The notes beneath the pieces were generated by a model that worked only from the letters and a program-made list of their open reading frames with translations, was not told the origin of the DNA and did no database searches. A DNA stretch of 64,000 bases from BJGV01 sp964196335 (lineage in GTDB: Bacteria > Pseudomonadota > Gammaproteobacteria > Burkholderiales > Nitrosomonadaceae), in the NCBI GenBank assembly GCA_965238155.1, contig OZ250175.1, positions 868,001-932,000 on the forward strand. The letters are read 5' to 3'. The translations under genes were made by a program, and so were the position numbers. Shown piece by piece: positions 44,196-53,560 of this stretch (the stretch's first letter is position 1; each line of letters starts with the position of its first letter).

Positions 44196-45206
44196 TTATT
44201 TACAAACAGCCTTGACTGCTTCACGTACTAATTCCGGGCCTCGATAGATTAAGCCTGTATATATTTGCACCATACTTGCGCCTGCATCTATTTTCTCCTG
44301 TACGTCAGTTGCACACATAATGCCACCCACACCGATGATAGGCACAGAATCCTGAAGCACGTCATGCAATTGACAGATAACGTTGGTAGCAAGTTTTGTA
44401 AGTGGCGCACCACTTAGCCCACCAGTTTCATTTGAGTTCGGAAGATGCTCAACTTTGTCACGTGATAGAGTGGAATTAGTAGCTATAACACCATCAATTT
44501 TGTGTTTAATCAGAAGCATAGCAATTGATATTATTTGTGTTGATTCAAGATCAGGAGCAATCTTTACAACTAAAGGTGTATATTTCCCGTAATCATCTGC
44601 AAGCTTGGTTTGTTCAGATTTTAGTGTTTTTAATAAATGATCAAACTCTTCAGTATTCTGTAATTTTCTAAGATTCGGGGTATTAGGTGAGGAAATATTG
44701 ATCACGATATAACTGGCGCAGTAATATACTTTTCGCAGACACTCCAGGTAATCATCACAAGCTTTTTCCACTGGGGTATCAAAATTTTTACCTATATTTA
44801 TTCCAAGTATACCTTGGTAGTTTGCGGTTTTAATATTCTGTACAACAATATCTACACCATAATTATTGAAGCCTAAGCGATTGATTATTGCATTGGCTTG
44901 CGTAATTCTGAATAAACGTGGTTTAAGATTACCAGGCTGTGGGCGAGGCGTAACGGTACCAATTTCAATGAAACCAAATCCAAATGTAGCAAGTGCCTTG
45001 ATGTATTCTCCATTTTTGTCCAGTCCTGCAGCCAGCCCAATAGGATTTGGGAAATCAAGACCCATAATTATACGATGTTTACAGTCAATTGACTGGTCAT
45101 GGAGTAACTTGAATTGGTGGGCATATTTAATTGCACTTAGCGTGATTCGGTGCGTAGTTTCAGGATCAAGACTAAAAAGTAGTGGACGGAGTAGAGAGTA
45201 GAGCAT
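44196..45206 (-). CDS. pyrD: Dihydroorotate dehydrogenase (quinone), class 2
   Basis: Pyrimidine synthesis step that reduces membrane quinone. The FMN site GLAAGLDKNGEYI, the INISSPNTPNLR segment with its catalytic Ser, and GVGGIM are present. The 336 aa and N-terminal membrane-associating helix are those of class 2. It is adjacent to rsxB. Confidence 0.96.
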   Translation of the reverse strand: MLYSLLRPLLFSLDPETTHRITLSAIKYAHQFKLLHDQSIDCKHRIIMGLDFPNPIGLAAGLDKNGEYIKALATFGFGFIEIGTVTPRPQPGNLKPRLFRITQANAIINRLGFNNYGVDIVVQNIKTANYQGILGINIGKNFDTPVEKACDDYLECLRKVYYCASYIVINISSPNTPNLRKLQNTEEFDHLLKTLKSEQTKLADDYGKYTPLVVKIAPDLESTQIISIAMLLIKHKIDGVIATNSTLSRDKVEHLPNSNETGGLSGAPLTKLATNVICQLHDVLQDSVPIIGVGGIMCATDVQEKIDAGASMVQIYTGLIYRGPELVREAVKAVCK

Positions 45207-45438
45207 AATTCTAATTCTAACCTGAAAAGTTGATTGAATCTCTTAGAACAGTGATTTTGTTACGGCTTTACCAAATAAGAAACTACTTGTTTAGAATACA
45301 GATTAATCTTCTATAATTATTTTCTTCAGAAATAAATGAAGAAATATTAGGTAAGCTAAAATTAAGACTTCAGATAATCTAAAATTTGGAGAAACAATTG
45401 TTTCATTACTTCTCCATCTGATTTAGGCAAAAATCTTT

Positions 45439-46374
45439 ATGAAGATATTATTTCTCCTGTTTATTATTATTTCTCTGTCAGGTAGCGGAGCTATCTATGC
45501 AAAAACTGAATTAAATGACCTCAATGAGAAAGTGGAAACCTTATATTTTCAGGGTGACTATGTTGGTGCAATCACAGTAGCTAAGAAGGCTCTTCAAATT
45601 GCAGAGAGAGACTTTGGTCCAGATCATTTTAATATTGCTGCAAGTTTGAATAATCTGGCAGAAGTATATCGTGCACAGGGGCAGTATGCTATGGCAAAGC
45701 CGCTCCTTAGACGCGCACTTCTAATTAATGAGAAGGCCCTTGGACCGGATCATATTGATGTAGCCATGAACCTAAACAATCTTGCACTTCTGCTTCATGC
45801 GCAGGGACAGTATACAGAGGCAAAATCTTTACATAAACGTGCGCTTGGAATTAAAGAAGAAGTCCTTGGCCCAGATCATGCTGACGTGGCAACAAGTCTG
45901 AACAATTTAGCTGCATTGTATACTACTACAGAAGAATATAAACAGGCCGAGCAGCTTTACAAACGTGCAATGGTAATTAATGAGACAGTTTATGGGTTAG
46001 ATCATCTGAGTGTTGCCACAAGCCTAAGTGGCTTAGCTGTACTTTATGAGGAAAAGGGAAAATATGCAAAAGCTGAACCATTATATAGGCGTGCGTTAAA
46101 AATTGTTGAAAAAGAACTTGGACCAGAGCATCCTACTGTGGCAGCAAGTTTAAACAATTTAGCATCACTGTATGCTATCCAATTGCAATATTCTCAGGCC
46201 AGGCCACTTCTTAAACGCGCTCTGGAAATTTGGGTAAAGAAACTTGGTTCAGAACATCCTGATGTAGCTACAGGTCTTGAAAATTTATCACAGTTACAAC
46301 GCAAAACTCATCAAGATAAAGAGGCAGACTTAACGGAGAAACGTGCAGCTAAAATTCGGGCTATGAAACGATGA
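45439..46374 (+). CDS. Secreted tetratricopeptide-repeat protein (kinesin-light-chain type)
   Basis: A 311-aa protein. A signal peptide (LFIIISLSGSGAIYA) is followed by about six 42-residue repeats of the form LGPDHxxVAxSLNNLAxLY with xQYxxAxPLxKRALxI. Such repeats are protein-binding scaffolds, so a periplasmic partner is expected but unknown. The near-identical spacing suggests recent internal duplication. Confidence 0.9.
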   Translation: MKILFLLFIIISLSGSGAIYAKTELNDLNEKVETLYFQGDYVGAITVAKKALQIAERDFGPDHFNIAASLNNLAEVYRAQGQYAMAKPLLRRALLINEKALGPDHIDVAMNLNNLALLLHAQGQYTEAKSLHKRALGIKEEVLGPDHADVATSLNNLAALYTTTEEYKQAEQLYKRAMVINETVYGLDHLSVATSLSGLAVLYEEKGKYAKAEPLYRRALKIVEKELGPEHPTVAASLNNLASLYAIQLQYSQARPLLKRALEIWVKKLGSEHPDVATGLENLSQLQRKTHQDKEADLTEKRAAKIRAMKR

Positions 46375-46393
46375 TTTCTATAGCTCTAAATAA

Positions 46394-47140
46394 CTATTTA
46401 CAGGAACTGATATATGAATTATCAGCCTGTTTCATTTGCTTCAAGTTGTTCCATTTTCTTCTGATTAAGCCTTGTAATGGCTGAAAATTAGCTTTGTATG
46501 CCATTTTTTGGTTTGCCTTGATCCAGTATCCGAGATAAAGATAGGGTAGTCCAAGTGAACTGCATTGTTGTATTTGCCAAAGAATGCTGTAAGTACCTAA
46601 ACTAGTTCCTTTAATATTAGGGTTGAAGAATGTATAAACACTGGATATTCCATCCGGTAGTTTGTCAATAATGCTAATCATGCATAATTGCCCATTCTTA
46701 TTTAATTCAACTATCCTGGAATTAACGTTACTATGTAACAAGAAATTTCGGTATTGTTCACAACTGTCAAAGTCCATTTTTCCACCGTAGTGGCGGTTTG
46801 TTTGGTAGTGCAGATAGAGCACATAATGATCCGGGTGGTAATATAATTCTCTTTGTGTGGCAATTATATCTTGCCGGCGCTTCCAGGTACGATGTTGAGT
46901 ACGGTTAGGCGAGAAATTGTCTACAACGACACGTACCGGAACGCAGGCGCTGCATTAATCACAGAATGGACGATAAATGAAAGTGCCACTGCGACGAAAA
47001 TCAATTTGTACCAGTTTACCGTAGGCATTTGTATCTAATAGATGATCCGGCGTTGCCACCTGAGAGCGAGCCAGTCTATCTGGCAGATAACTGCAAGGAT
47101 ATGATGCGATGGTATAGAACTGAAGTGTTGATGAAGGAAA
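46394..47140 (-). pseudogene. bpt: Aspartate/glutamate leucyltransferase Bpt, with in-frame stop and no clear start
   Basis: Bpt adds Leu to N-terminal Asp/Glu for the N-degron pathway. The N-terminal part, read in frame from 47140, is STLQFYTIASYPCSYLPDRL, RSQVATPDHLL and FRRSGTFIYRPFCD, then TAA at 46957-46955. The frame resumes CSACVPVRVVVD and continues to the end (LPYLYLGYWI). The stop replaces one residue between D and C; CAA to TAA would be a single change. The only upstream stop in frame is that of aat, and no start codon was found. Only residues from about 107 on have their own ATG (46822). Confidence 0.85.
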
Positions 47141-47839
47141 TCATTCAATAGATTCATTATCAAAATTCCATTTTTCTATTCGATTCGGATAGTTTGCCGA
47201 CTCTTTTAGTTTATGACTAAATTCTTTCCTTGGAATCTCACGTGCTCCGAATGAAGCAAGATGAGTGGTTTTCATTTGGCAGTCAATCATACTGTAGTTC
47301 CATTTTTCCAATTGTTTTACCAAGTGTACAAATGCAATTTTAGATGCATTATCAATTTGGGAAAACATTGACTCACCAAAAAATATTTTTCCTTGGGCAA
47401 CACCATATAAACCACCTTTTAGTTTACCGTCTATCCAGGTTTCTACCGAATGAGCCAATCCCATTTCATGTAGTGTTATATATGCTGAAATCATATCTGA
47501 ATGAATCCATGTTCCAGCTTGTCCTTTACGTGCAGCGGCGCAGGCCCGTATGACCTCATTGAAAGCACTATCAACACGGATTTCATAATCTCTTTTCTTC
47601 AGGACTTTATTTAAGGAATGTGAAATTTTAAGTTCATTGGGAAACAAAACCATACGTGGGTCAGGACTCCACCATAGAATAGTTTCATTCTCATTAAACC
47701 AGGGGAAAATCCCGCAGCGATATGCCTTGATCAGCCGCTCCGGTGAAAGATCTCCGCCAGCCGCGAGCAAACCATTGGGCTCAACAAGCGCATCTTCTAA
47801 AGGGGGAAAAAATAAACGGGATGTCAGCCAGAAAGACAT
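47141..47839 (-). CDS. aat: Leucyl/phenylalanyl-tRNA--protein transferase
   Basis: Adds Leu or Phe to N-terminal Lys/Arg, feeding ClpS/ClpAP degradation. It shows FPPLEDALVEPNGLLAAGGDLS, FPWFNENETILWWSPDPR and the motif GLAHSVETWIDGKLKGGLYG in 232 aa. It lies next to bpt in the common N-end-rule pair, but its stop and the bpt frame share phase. Confidence 0.95.
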   Translation of the reverse strand: MSFWLTSRLFFPPLEDALVEPNGLLAAGGDLSPERLIKAYRCGIFPWFNENETILWWSPDPRMVLFPNELKISHSLNKVLKKRDYEIRVDSAFNEVIRACAAARKGQAGTWIHSDMISAYITLHEMGLAHSVETWIDGKLKGGLYGVAQGKIFFGESMFSQIDNASKIAFVHLVKQLEKWNYSMIDCQMKTTHLASFGAREIPRKEFSHKLKESANYPNRIEKWNFDNESIE

Positions 47840-48029
47840 ACAGACTTTATATGAGAAGAAATAGTTTGTTAATTTTACCTTTATTTTTACTGGTTTTGGT
47901 TCAATGCTCGTTACATGATATAAAGTTATATAAAATATAGAAGAAAAAAATAGAAAATTAGAGGAAAATAGCGCTATAGTTTGGATTTTTAAATTCTAAG
48001 TAATACTAATCAGAAAATCAGAGAATAAT

Positions 48030-48473
48030 ATGGACGTATTTCTTAACCAAATATCAGGTTATTTTACAAAAGTACCGGTGTGGCCCTTTGTTTTACTTGC
48101 TGTAGCCGTCACTTGTGCCGGAATATTTGAACTCTACAATCGGAAACGTCGCGCTGTTGCTGCTAACAGATTTCGTTTATCTATTCACTCAATATTATCT
48201 GATTTATATCCGGAACCTGTTAACTGGCCTAAAGATATAGGTGAATATTTACGCGAAAGGTTGCCTGCAATGCAGGAAGTGATTGAAGAATTCAGATATG
48301 ATGTACCTCAAGAGCATATACCTGACTTCAATAAGGACTGGCATAGCTACTGTCAATTCTGCGATGAAAGAACTGACGATAAGTGTAATGCAGCAGATCC
48401 AAATCCAGGTGAAGTATCAAAAAAACAGGTTTTTCATACGCTTGTTTCTAATATATTACGTCACGAGAACTAG
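48030..48473 (+). CDS. Bitopic membrane protein of unknown function
   Basis: A 147-aa protein with one N-terminal helix (VWPFVLLAVAVTCAGIFELY) and a soluble domain rich in charged and aromatic residues. It has a Cys cluster SYCQFCDERTDDKC that could bind metal. No family was recognised. It is a lone gene between aat and glgC. Confidence 0.65.
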   Translation: MDVFLNQISGYFTKVPVWPFVLLAVAVTCAGIFELYNRKRRAVAANRFRLSIHSILSDLYPEPVNWPKDIGEYLRERLPAMQEVIEEFRYDVPQEHIPDFNKDWHSYCQFCDERTDDKCNAADPNPGEVSKKQVFHTLVSNILRHEN

Positions 48474-48544
48474 ATTTCTCTGACTGTATCTGGCTTGTGG
48501 TTGTCGATATAATTTTGATAATTCGGTAGCGTAGATCTATATAT

Positions 48545-49807
48545 TCATTTAATAAAGTGAAGTTTCTGGCCTAACATTTCCGGAGTAATGAGCGTAGTTC
48601 CATTATTAGTAACATAAAACCGTTTCCGGTCTTCTTCCGGATCAAGTCCTACAGTTAGCCCATCAGGGATCACACAATTTTTGTCCACTACCACTTTCTT
48701 GAAATGTACATTTCGACCGACATCTACGTTAGGAAGTATTACTGAATCCTCAATATTACTGTAGCTGTGTACATGTACGTTAGAAAACAGTAGAGAACGA
48801 CGTACTGTTGAACCACTGATAATACAACCTCCTGATACCATTGAATTCAAAGCCTGCCCAAGCTGATCTTTTTTTTCAAGTATAAACTTAGCAGGAGGCA
48901 ACTGTTCTTGGTGCGTCCAGATTGGCCAGTTATCATCATATAGGTTCAGATCCGGAGTCACTGAAGTGAGATCAAGATTGGCTTCCCAATAGGCGTCTAG
49001 TGTACCTACATCTCTCCAGTATGGCACTCCGGAGGAAGCTATATTGACGCAACTGTCAAGGAAGGGATGGGCAAATATCTGATAGTGAGGCACCAGATAA
49101 GGGATAAGATCCTTGCCAAAATCGTGAGATGAATTAGGTTCATTATGATCACGAACTAATTGATCAAAAAGAAACGAGGCATTAAACACATATATACCCA
49201 TGCTAGCGAGTGCATATCCGGGTTTTCCCGGAACAGGTATGGCATTATTCGGTTCAGGTTTTTCAGTAAAACCAGTAATACGCCATTCACTATTAATATT
49301 TATGATTCCAAATTCGTTTGCTTTCTCTATTGGAATAGTTAAGCAAGCTACAGTCATATCAGCAGATTTCTGAACATGATCAGCTATTAATTTACTGTAA
49401 TCCATTTTATAGACGTGATCACCGCCTAAGATCAATACATATTCAGGATTATGTCGACGTAAGATATCGATATTCTGGAACACTGCATCGGCAGTACCTT
49501 GGTACCAGAACTCTCCTGTGTTTTGCTGTGCAGGGAGCAGTTCCACAAATTCTTTGAATCGTCCGTCCAGAAAACTCCAGCCGTATTGAATATGCCTGAC
49601 TAAACTTTGTGCCTTGTATTGGGTTGCAACTCCGATACGTCGTATGCCTGAGTTAACACAATTTGAAAGAGGGAAGTCAATGATGCGAAATTTGCCTCCA
49701 AATGGTACTGCAGGCTTCGCCCGCCAGTCAGTTAACTGATGCAAGCGGCTACCACGTCCGCCTGCTAATACTATAGCTATAGTATTGCGTGTATGGGATG
49801 AATACAT
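48545..49807 (-). CDS. glgC: Glucose-1-phosphate adenylyltransferase
   Basis: Makes ADP-glucose, the committed step of glycogen synthesis. The nucleotide loop VLAGGRGSRLHQLT, the substrate region (KPAVPFGGKFRIIDFPLSN) and the C-terminal left-handed beta-helix are present. It has 420 aa. It is part of the glycogen cluster with glgA and glgP. Confidence 0.96.
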   Translation of the reverse strand: MYSSHTRNTIAIVLAGGRGSRLHQLTDWRAKPAVPFGGKFRIIDFPLSNCVNSGIRRIGVATQYKAQSLVRHIQYGWSFLDGRFKEFVELLPAQQNTGEFWYQGTADAVFQNIDILRRHNPEYVLILGGDHVYKMDYSKLIADHVQKSADMTVACLTIPIEKANEFGIININSEWRITGFTEKPEPNNAIPVPGKPGYALASMGIYVFNASFLFDQLVRDHNEPNSSHDFGKDLIPYLVPHYQIFAHPFLDSCVNIASSGVPYWRDVGTLDAYWEANLDLTSVTPDLNLYDDNWPIWTHQEQLPPAKFILEKKDQLGQALNSMVSGGCIISGSTVRRSLLFSNVHVHSYSNIEDSVILPNVDVGRNVHFKKVVVDKNCVIPDGLTVGLDPEEDRKRFYVTNNGTTLITPEMLGQKLHFIK

Positions 49808-50213
49808 TTAGTTTCTTCCATGGACATACTTTTATCTGCCAATATCATGTCAGTCTACTCCAAAATAATGCTAATGTAGTAGTTATCCGACCGCCCGGAT
49901 CATTTTAGTTGTAACCCTGAACAAATATACTGTTTTATTCAAGTGTGTTATTTATATGTAAAGAAATTTATTGTGTGGAAAAGAATATTTGATTCAGTGG
50001 TATATTTTCTTGACAAAATTATAAGTGATGCGAAATGCTGAGGGGTATAATCTCTTTCCTATAAGTTGGGCGAGCCAAGGATGAGTATAAAGAAAAAGAT
50101 GAAATCTTAAGTAATAACACTATATTAATGTTATCTGTATTTGAAAGGGAACCTGGTATCACTAATACAGGTAAATCTACCGGAATAATCATCCACAATA
50201 AGTACGAAGAGAT
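49808..50213. other. Intergenic region between divergent glgC and pgi
   Basis: About 400 bp. A TTGACA is present near 50013 and a TATAAT near 50046, but at the wrong spacing for one promoter. Nothing else recognised. Confidence 0.4.
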
Positions 50214-51848
50214 ATGTCTACATTAAGTACATCCAGTGCCTGGCTTTCTTTGCAGACCCACCAGCCAGTTATGGCGCAGCAGCATTTACGTGAACTATTC
50301 GCTCGGGACCCCCAAAGGTTTAATAATTTTTCATTGAAATTCAATGATATTTTAATGGATTATTCAAAACAGCCCATTAGTCTGGATACGATTAATTTGT
50401 TGTTGGCACTTGCTCGCCAGCAAGGGTTAGAAGGTCGGATTTCAGAGATGTTTTGTGGCGAGAGGATAAATTACTCGGAGAACCGTGCCGCTCTCCACAC
50501 CGCATTACGAAGAGAAGACTCATTGAAATTAGATGGTGTGGATATTATCCATGACATCCGGCATGTATTAATAAAAATGGAGAAATTCTCGGCTTCTATC
50601 AGAAATGGTAAGCTTAAGGGTTACTCAGGACATGTCTTTACTGATATCGTAAATATTGGAATTGGTGGCTCAGATTTAGGACCAGTGATGGTAACTGAGG
50701 CACTTAAACCTTATAGTGCAAATCATATTTCTTCACACTTTATTTCCAATATAGATGGTACTGATTTATCGACAACTTTAAAAAAGTTAAATCCGGCAAC
50801 CACACTATTTATTATTACTTCAAAGACTTTTACCACACAAGAAACCATGGCTAATGCACGAGCTGCACGCGAGTGGTTTTTAGCTAAAGGAGGCAGTAAA
50901 AAGAACATTGCTGACCATTTTGTTGCAGTTTCTACAAATCGTATAGAAGTAGAGAAGTTCGGCATCAGCACTAACAATATATTTAAGTTTTGGGACTGGG
51001 TAGGTGGAAGATATTCATTATGGTCAGCTATTGGCTTATCTATTGCACTTAGTATTGGCATGGAGAATTTTTACTTGTTACTTAAGGGTGCCAGAGAAAT
51101 GGATCAGCATTTCATTGCTGCTCCTATGAAAAAAAACCTGCCTGTTATACTCGGGCTAATTGGAATTTGGCAAATTAATTTTTTTGGCACCAAATCCCAT
51201 GCAATATTACCTTATGACCAATCCTTACATCGGTTTCCGGCATACCTGCAACAGTTGGAGATGGAAAGTAATGGTAAACGGGTAGATCTCAGTGGCAATG
51301 AAGTAGATTATAGTACCGGAACTGTAGTGTGGGGAGAACCCGGAACAAATGGTCAGCACGCTTTCTACCAATTACTACACCAAGGAACACAAATTATTCC
51401 GGCAGATTTTCTGGTTCCCTGCATAAGTCACAATCCTGTGGGTGATCAACATGGTTTGTTACTGGCTAACTTTCTTGCTCAGACTGAGGCAATGATGAGA
51501 GGCAAAAACAAGAGTGAGGTCTATGCGGAATATGAAGTAGAGCTGTCTGTAAAAGATTCATTCAAAAGAGTAATACCAAACAAGGTTTTTCCCGGAGGAC
51601 GTCCCACCACTTCCATTTTGTTTAAGATACTAGATCCTAAAACATTGGGTTCTCTCATCGCACTTTATGAGCATAAGGTATTTGTACAAAGTGTAATCTG
51701 GAACATAAATCCATTTGACCAATGGGGTGTTGAGCTTGGTAAACAGCTTGCAGGAAAGATTTTAGATGAGCTGGATAATGATATACAAATAACTTCTCAT
51801 GATTCTTCTACGAATGGTCTCATTAACTATTTCAAGAAGAATCGTTAG
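50214..51848 (+). CDS. pgi: Glucose-6-phosphate isomerase
   Basis: Interconverts glucose-6-P and fructose-6-P. The signatures DQSLHRFPAYLQQLEMES and GEPGTNGQHAFYQLLHQG, plus IGIGGSDLGPVM, are all present in 544 aa. It lies within the glycogen cluster, 136 bp ahead of glgA, linking gluconeogenesis to storage. Confidence 0.96.
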   Translation: MSTLSTSSAWLSLQTHQPVMAQQHLRELFARDPQRFNNFSLKFNDILMDYSKQPISLDTINLLLALARQQGLEGRISEMFCGERINYSENRAALHTALRREDSLKLDGVDIIHDIRHVLIKMEKFSASIRNGKLKGYSGHVFTDIVNIGIGGSDLGPVMVTEALKPYSANHISSHFISNIDGTDLSTTLKKLNPATTLFIITSKTFTTQETMANARAAREWFLAKGGSKKNIADHFVAVSTNRIEVEKFGISTNNIFKFWDWVGGRYSLWSAIGLSIALSIGMENFYLLLKGAREMDQHFIAAPMKKNLPVILGLIGIWQINFFGTKSHAILPYDQSLHRFPAYLQQLEMESNGKRVDLSGNEVDYSTGTVVWGEPGTNGQHAFYQLLHQGTQIIPADFLVPCISHNPVGDQHGLLLANFLAQTEAMMRGKNKSEVYAEYEVELSVKDSFKRVIPNKVFPGGRPTTSILFKILDPKTLGSLIALYEHKVFVQSVIWNINPFDQWGVELGKQLAGKILDELDNDIQITSHDSSTNGLINYFKKNR

Positions 51849-51984
51849 CAATAGTTGTATGGATAAAGATGCAGATGCTAGTACATTATGTTGATCTGTG
51901 GGAGAAAACCAGATAGGTCAACAATATGAACCTTTTTAATATCAATAAGTTTTACACAATAAATATACATAAGATAACTTACTT

Positions 51985-53478
51985 ATGCTATCCAATCCAT
52001 TACGTCATGAACTGAATGTTCTATTCATTACATCTGAAGTTTATCCTTTAATCAAGACTGGTGGTTTAGGTGATGTAAGTGCGGCATTACCAGCTGCACT
52101 CAAAGAGATGGGTGTAGATATTCGTATTCTGATTCCCGGCTATCCGAAAGTGCTTGCCGGACTACGCTACAAGCGTAAGATTTCAGGGTTTCATGGCATT
52201 TCTAATTTTCCACCGTTTGTATTATGGTCAGCGAGATTACCGGCAGGTAAAAGTACATCTAAGGGTGTTCCGTTATACGTTATTGATTGTCCCGAACTTT
52301 ATCAACGTAATGGTGGGCCGTATACAGATAAGGAAGGAAAAGACTGGTCAGATAACGTGTTGCGTTTCGGACTTCTTTCAAAAATCGGTGCAATCTTAGC
52401 AAGCGAAGCCAGTCCGATTAAATGGTGTCCCAATGTTGTTCATTGTAATGACTGGCAAAGTGGTCTTACACCAGCATATCTTCATTTTAATCAAAAAAGA
52501 AAAGCAGTTTCATTGATGGCAATACATAATCTTGCTTTTCAAGGAGTGTTTCCACCCGGTACTCTGGCTCAATTAAATTTACCTGCCAGCAGTTTTAACA
52601 TCAATGGCATTGAATATAATGGTGATATATCATTTCTTAAAGCAGGGCTTTATTATTCTGATCACATTGCCACCGTAAGCCCAACATATGCCAGGGAAAT
52701 TCAGAATACCCCATTGGGTTTTGGTTTGCAGGGTTTATTGGCAAGCCGTAGAAATAACATTAGCGGAATTGTCAATGGAATAGATATCACTGAATGGGAT
52801 CCGGCAACAGATCCTTTTCTTACTCAGAATTATACGATTCAGAAAATTGCCACCAAAAATATTAATAAAAGTGAATTACAAAAAATGATGGGTTTAGAAA
52901 TTGATTCGGATATCCCATTGTTTGGTATGGTAAGTCGCCACACATATCAGAAAGGTTGTGATCTGTTGCTACAAGTAGCACCATTTCTTGCCAGAATGCC
53001 TGCACAATTAATTATTCTGGGAAGTGGTGATACAGAACTGGATCGGGAACTAGCAGAATTGGAAAAATTTCACCCAGGGAGAATTGCTGTTCGTATAGGT
53101 TTTGATGAAGCATTGTCACATTTGATTGAAGGTGGCGTAGATAGTTTCTTAATGCCGTCACGATTTGAGCCATGTGGTTTGAACCAAATGTACAGTCAAC
53201 GCTATGGTACACCACCATTAGTGCATGCTACCGGAGGCCTTCTTGATACGGTGGTTGATTGTACGCCAGCAACGCTTGTTGATGGAAGTGCAAGTGGCTT
53301 CTTATTTAATGAAATGAACTCCAAAAGTTTTCTTGCTGGTATTCAGCGCGTTATTGATTCTTATGGTAATAAAGAAACATGGCGTCGTTTACAAAGAAAC
53401 GGCATGTCAAAGGATTTTAGTTGGCAGCCAGGTGCCGCTGCCTACTATGATATCTATTTATCGATTTTATCCAGATAA
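51985..53478 (+). CDS. glgA: Glycogen synthase (ADP-glucose type)
   Basis: GT5 glycosyltransferase extending alpha-1,4-glucan from ADP-glucose. It shows the KTGGLGDV motif at the N-terminus, HCNDWQSGLTPAYLH, and the C-terminal EPCGLNQMYSQRYGTPPL with HATGGLLDTV. It has 497 aa. Confidence 0.96.
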   Translation: MLSNPLRHELNVLFITSEVYPLIKTGGLGDVSAALPAALKEMGVDIRILIPGYPKVLAGLRYKRKISGFHGISNFPPFVLWSARLPAGKSTSKGVPLYVIDCPELYQRNGGPYTDKEGKDWSDNVLRFGLLSKIGAILASEASPIKWCPNVVHCNDWQSGLTPAYLHFNQKRKAVSLMAIHNLAFQGVFPPGTLAQLNLPASSFNINGIEYNGDISFLKAGLYYSDHIATVSPTYAREIQNTPLGFGLQGLLASRRNNISGIVNGIDITEWDPATDPFLTQNYTIQKIATKNINKSELQKMMGLEIDSDIPLFGMVSRHTYQKGCDLLLQVAPFLARMPAQLIILGSGDTELDRELAELEKFHPGRIAVRIGFDEALSHLIEGGVDSFLMPSRFEPCGLNQMYSQRYGTPPLVHATGGLLDTVVDCTPATLVDGSASGFLFNEMNSKSFLAGIQRVIDSYGNKETWRRLQRNGMSKDFSWQPGAAAYYDIYLSILSR

Positions 53479-53560
53479 TTAATGTAGTAACACATCAGGT
53501 TTGATGAGAATAGAAAGGAGGAGGTGGCCTGATATGAGTTTATCAATATAGTGTAATTTT

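Noticed and set aside
45439..46374. CRISPR-like or DNA-level tandem repeats in the TPR gene
   Set aside because: The periodicity is at the protein level (42-residue TPR units) with diverged DNA; no spacer structure exists.
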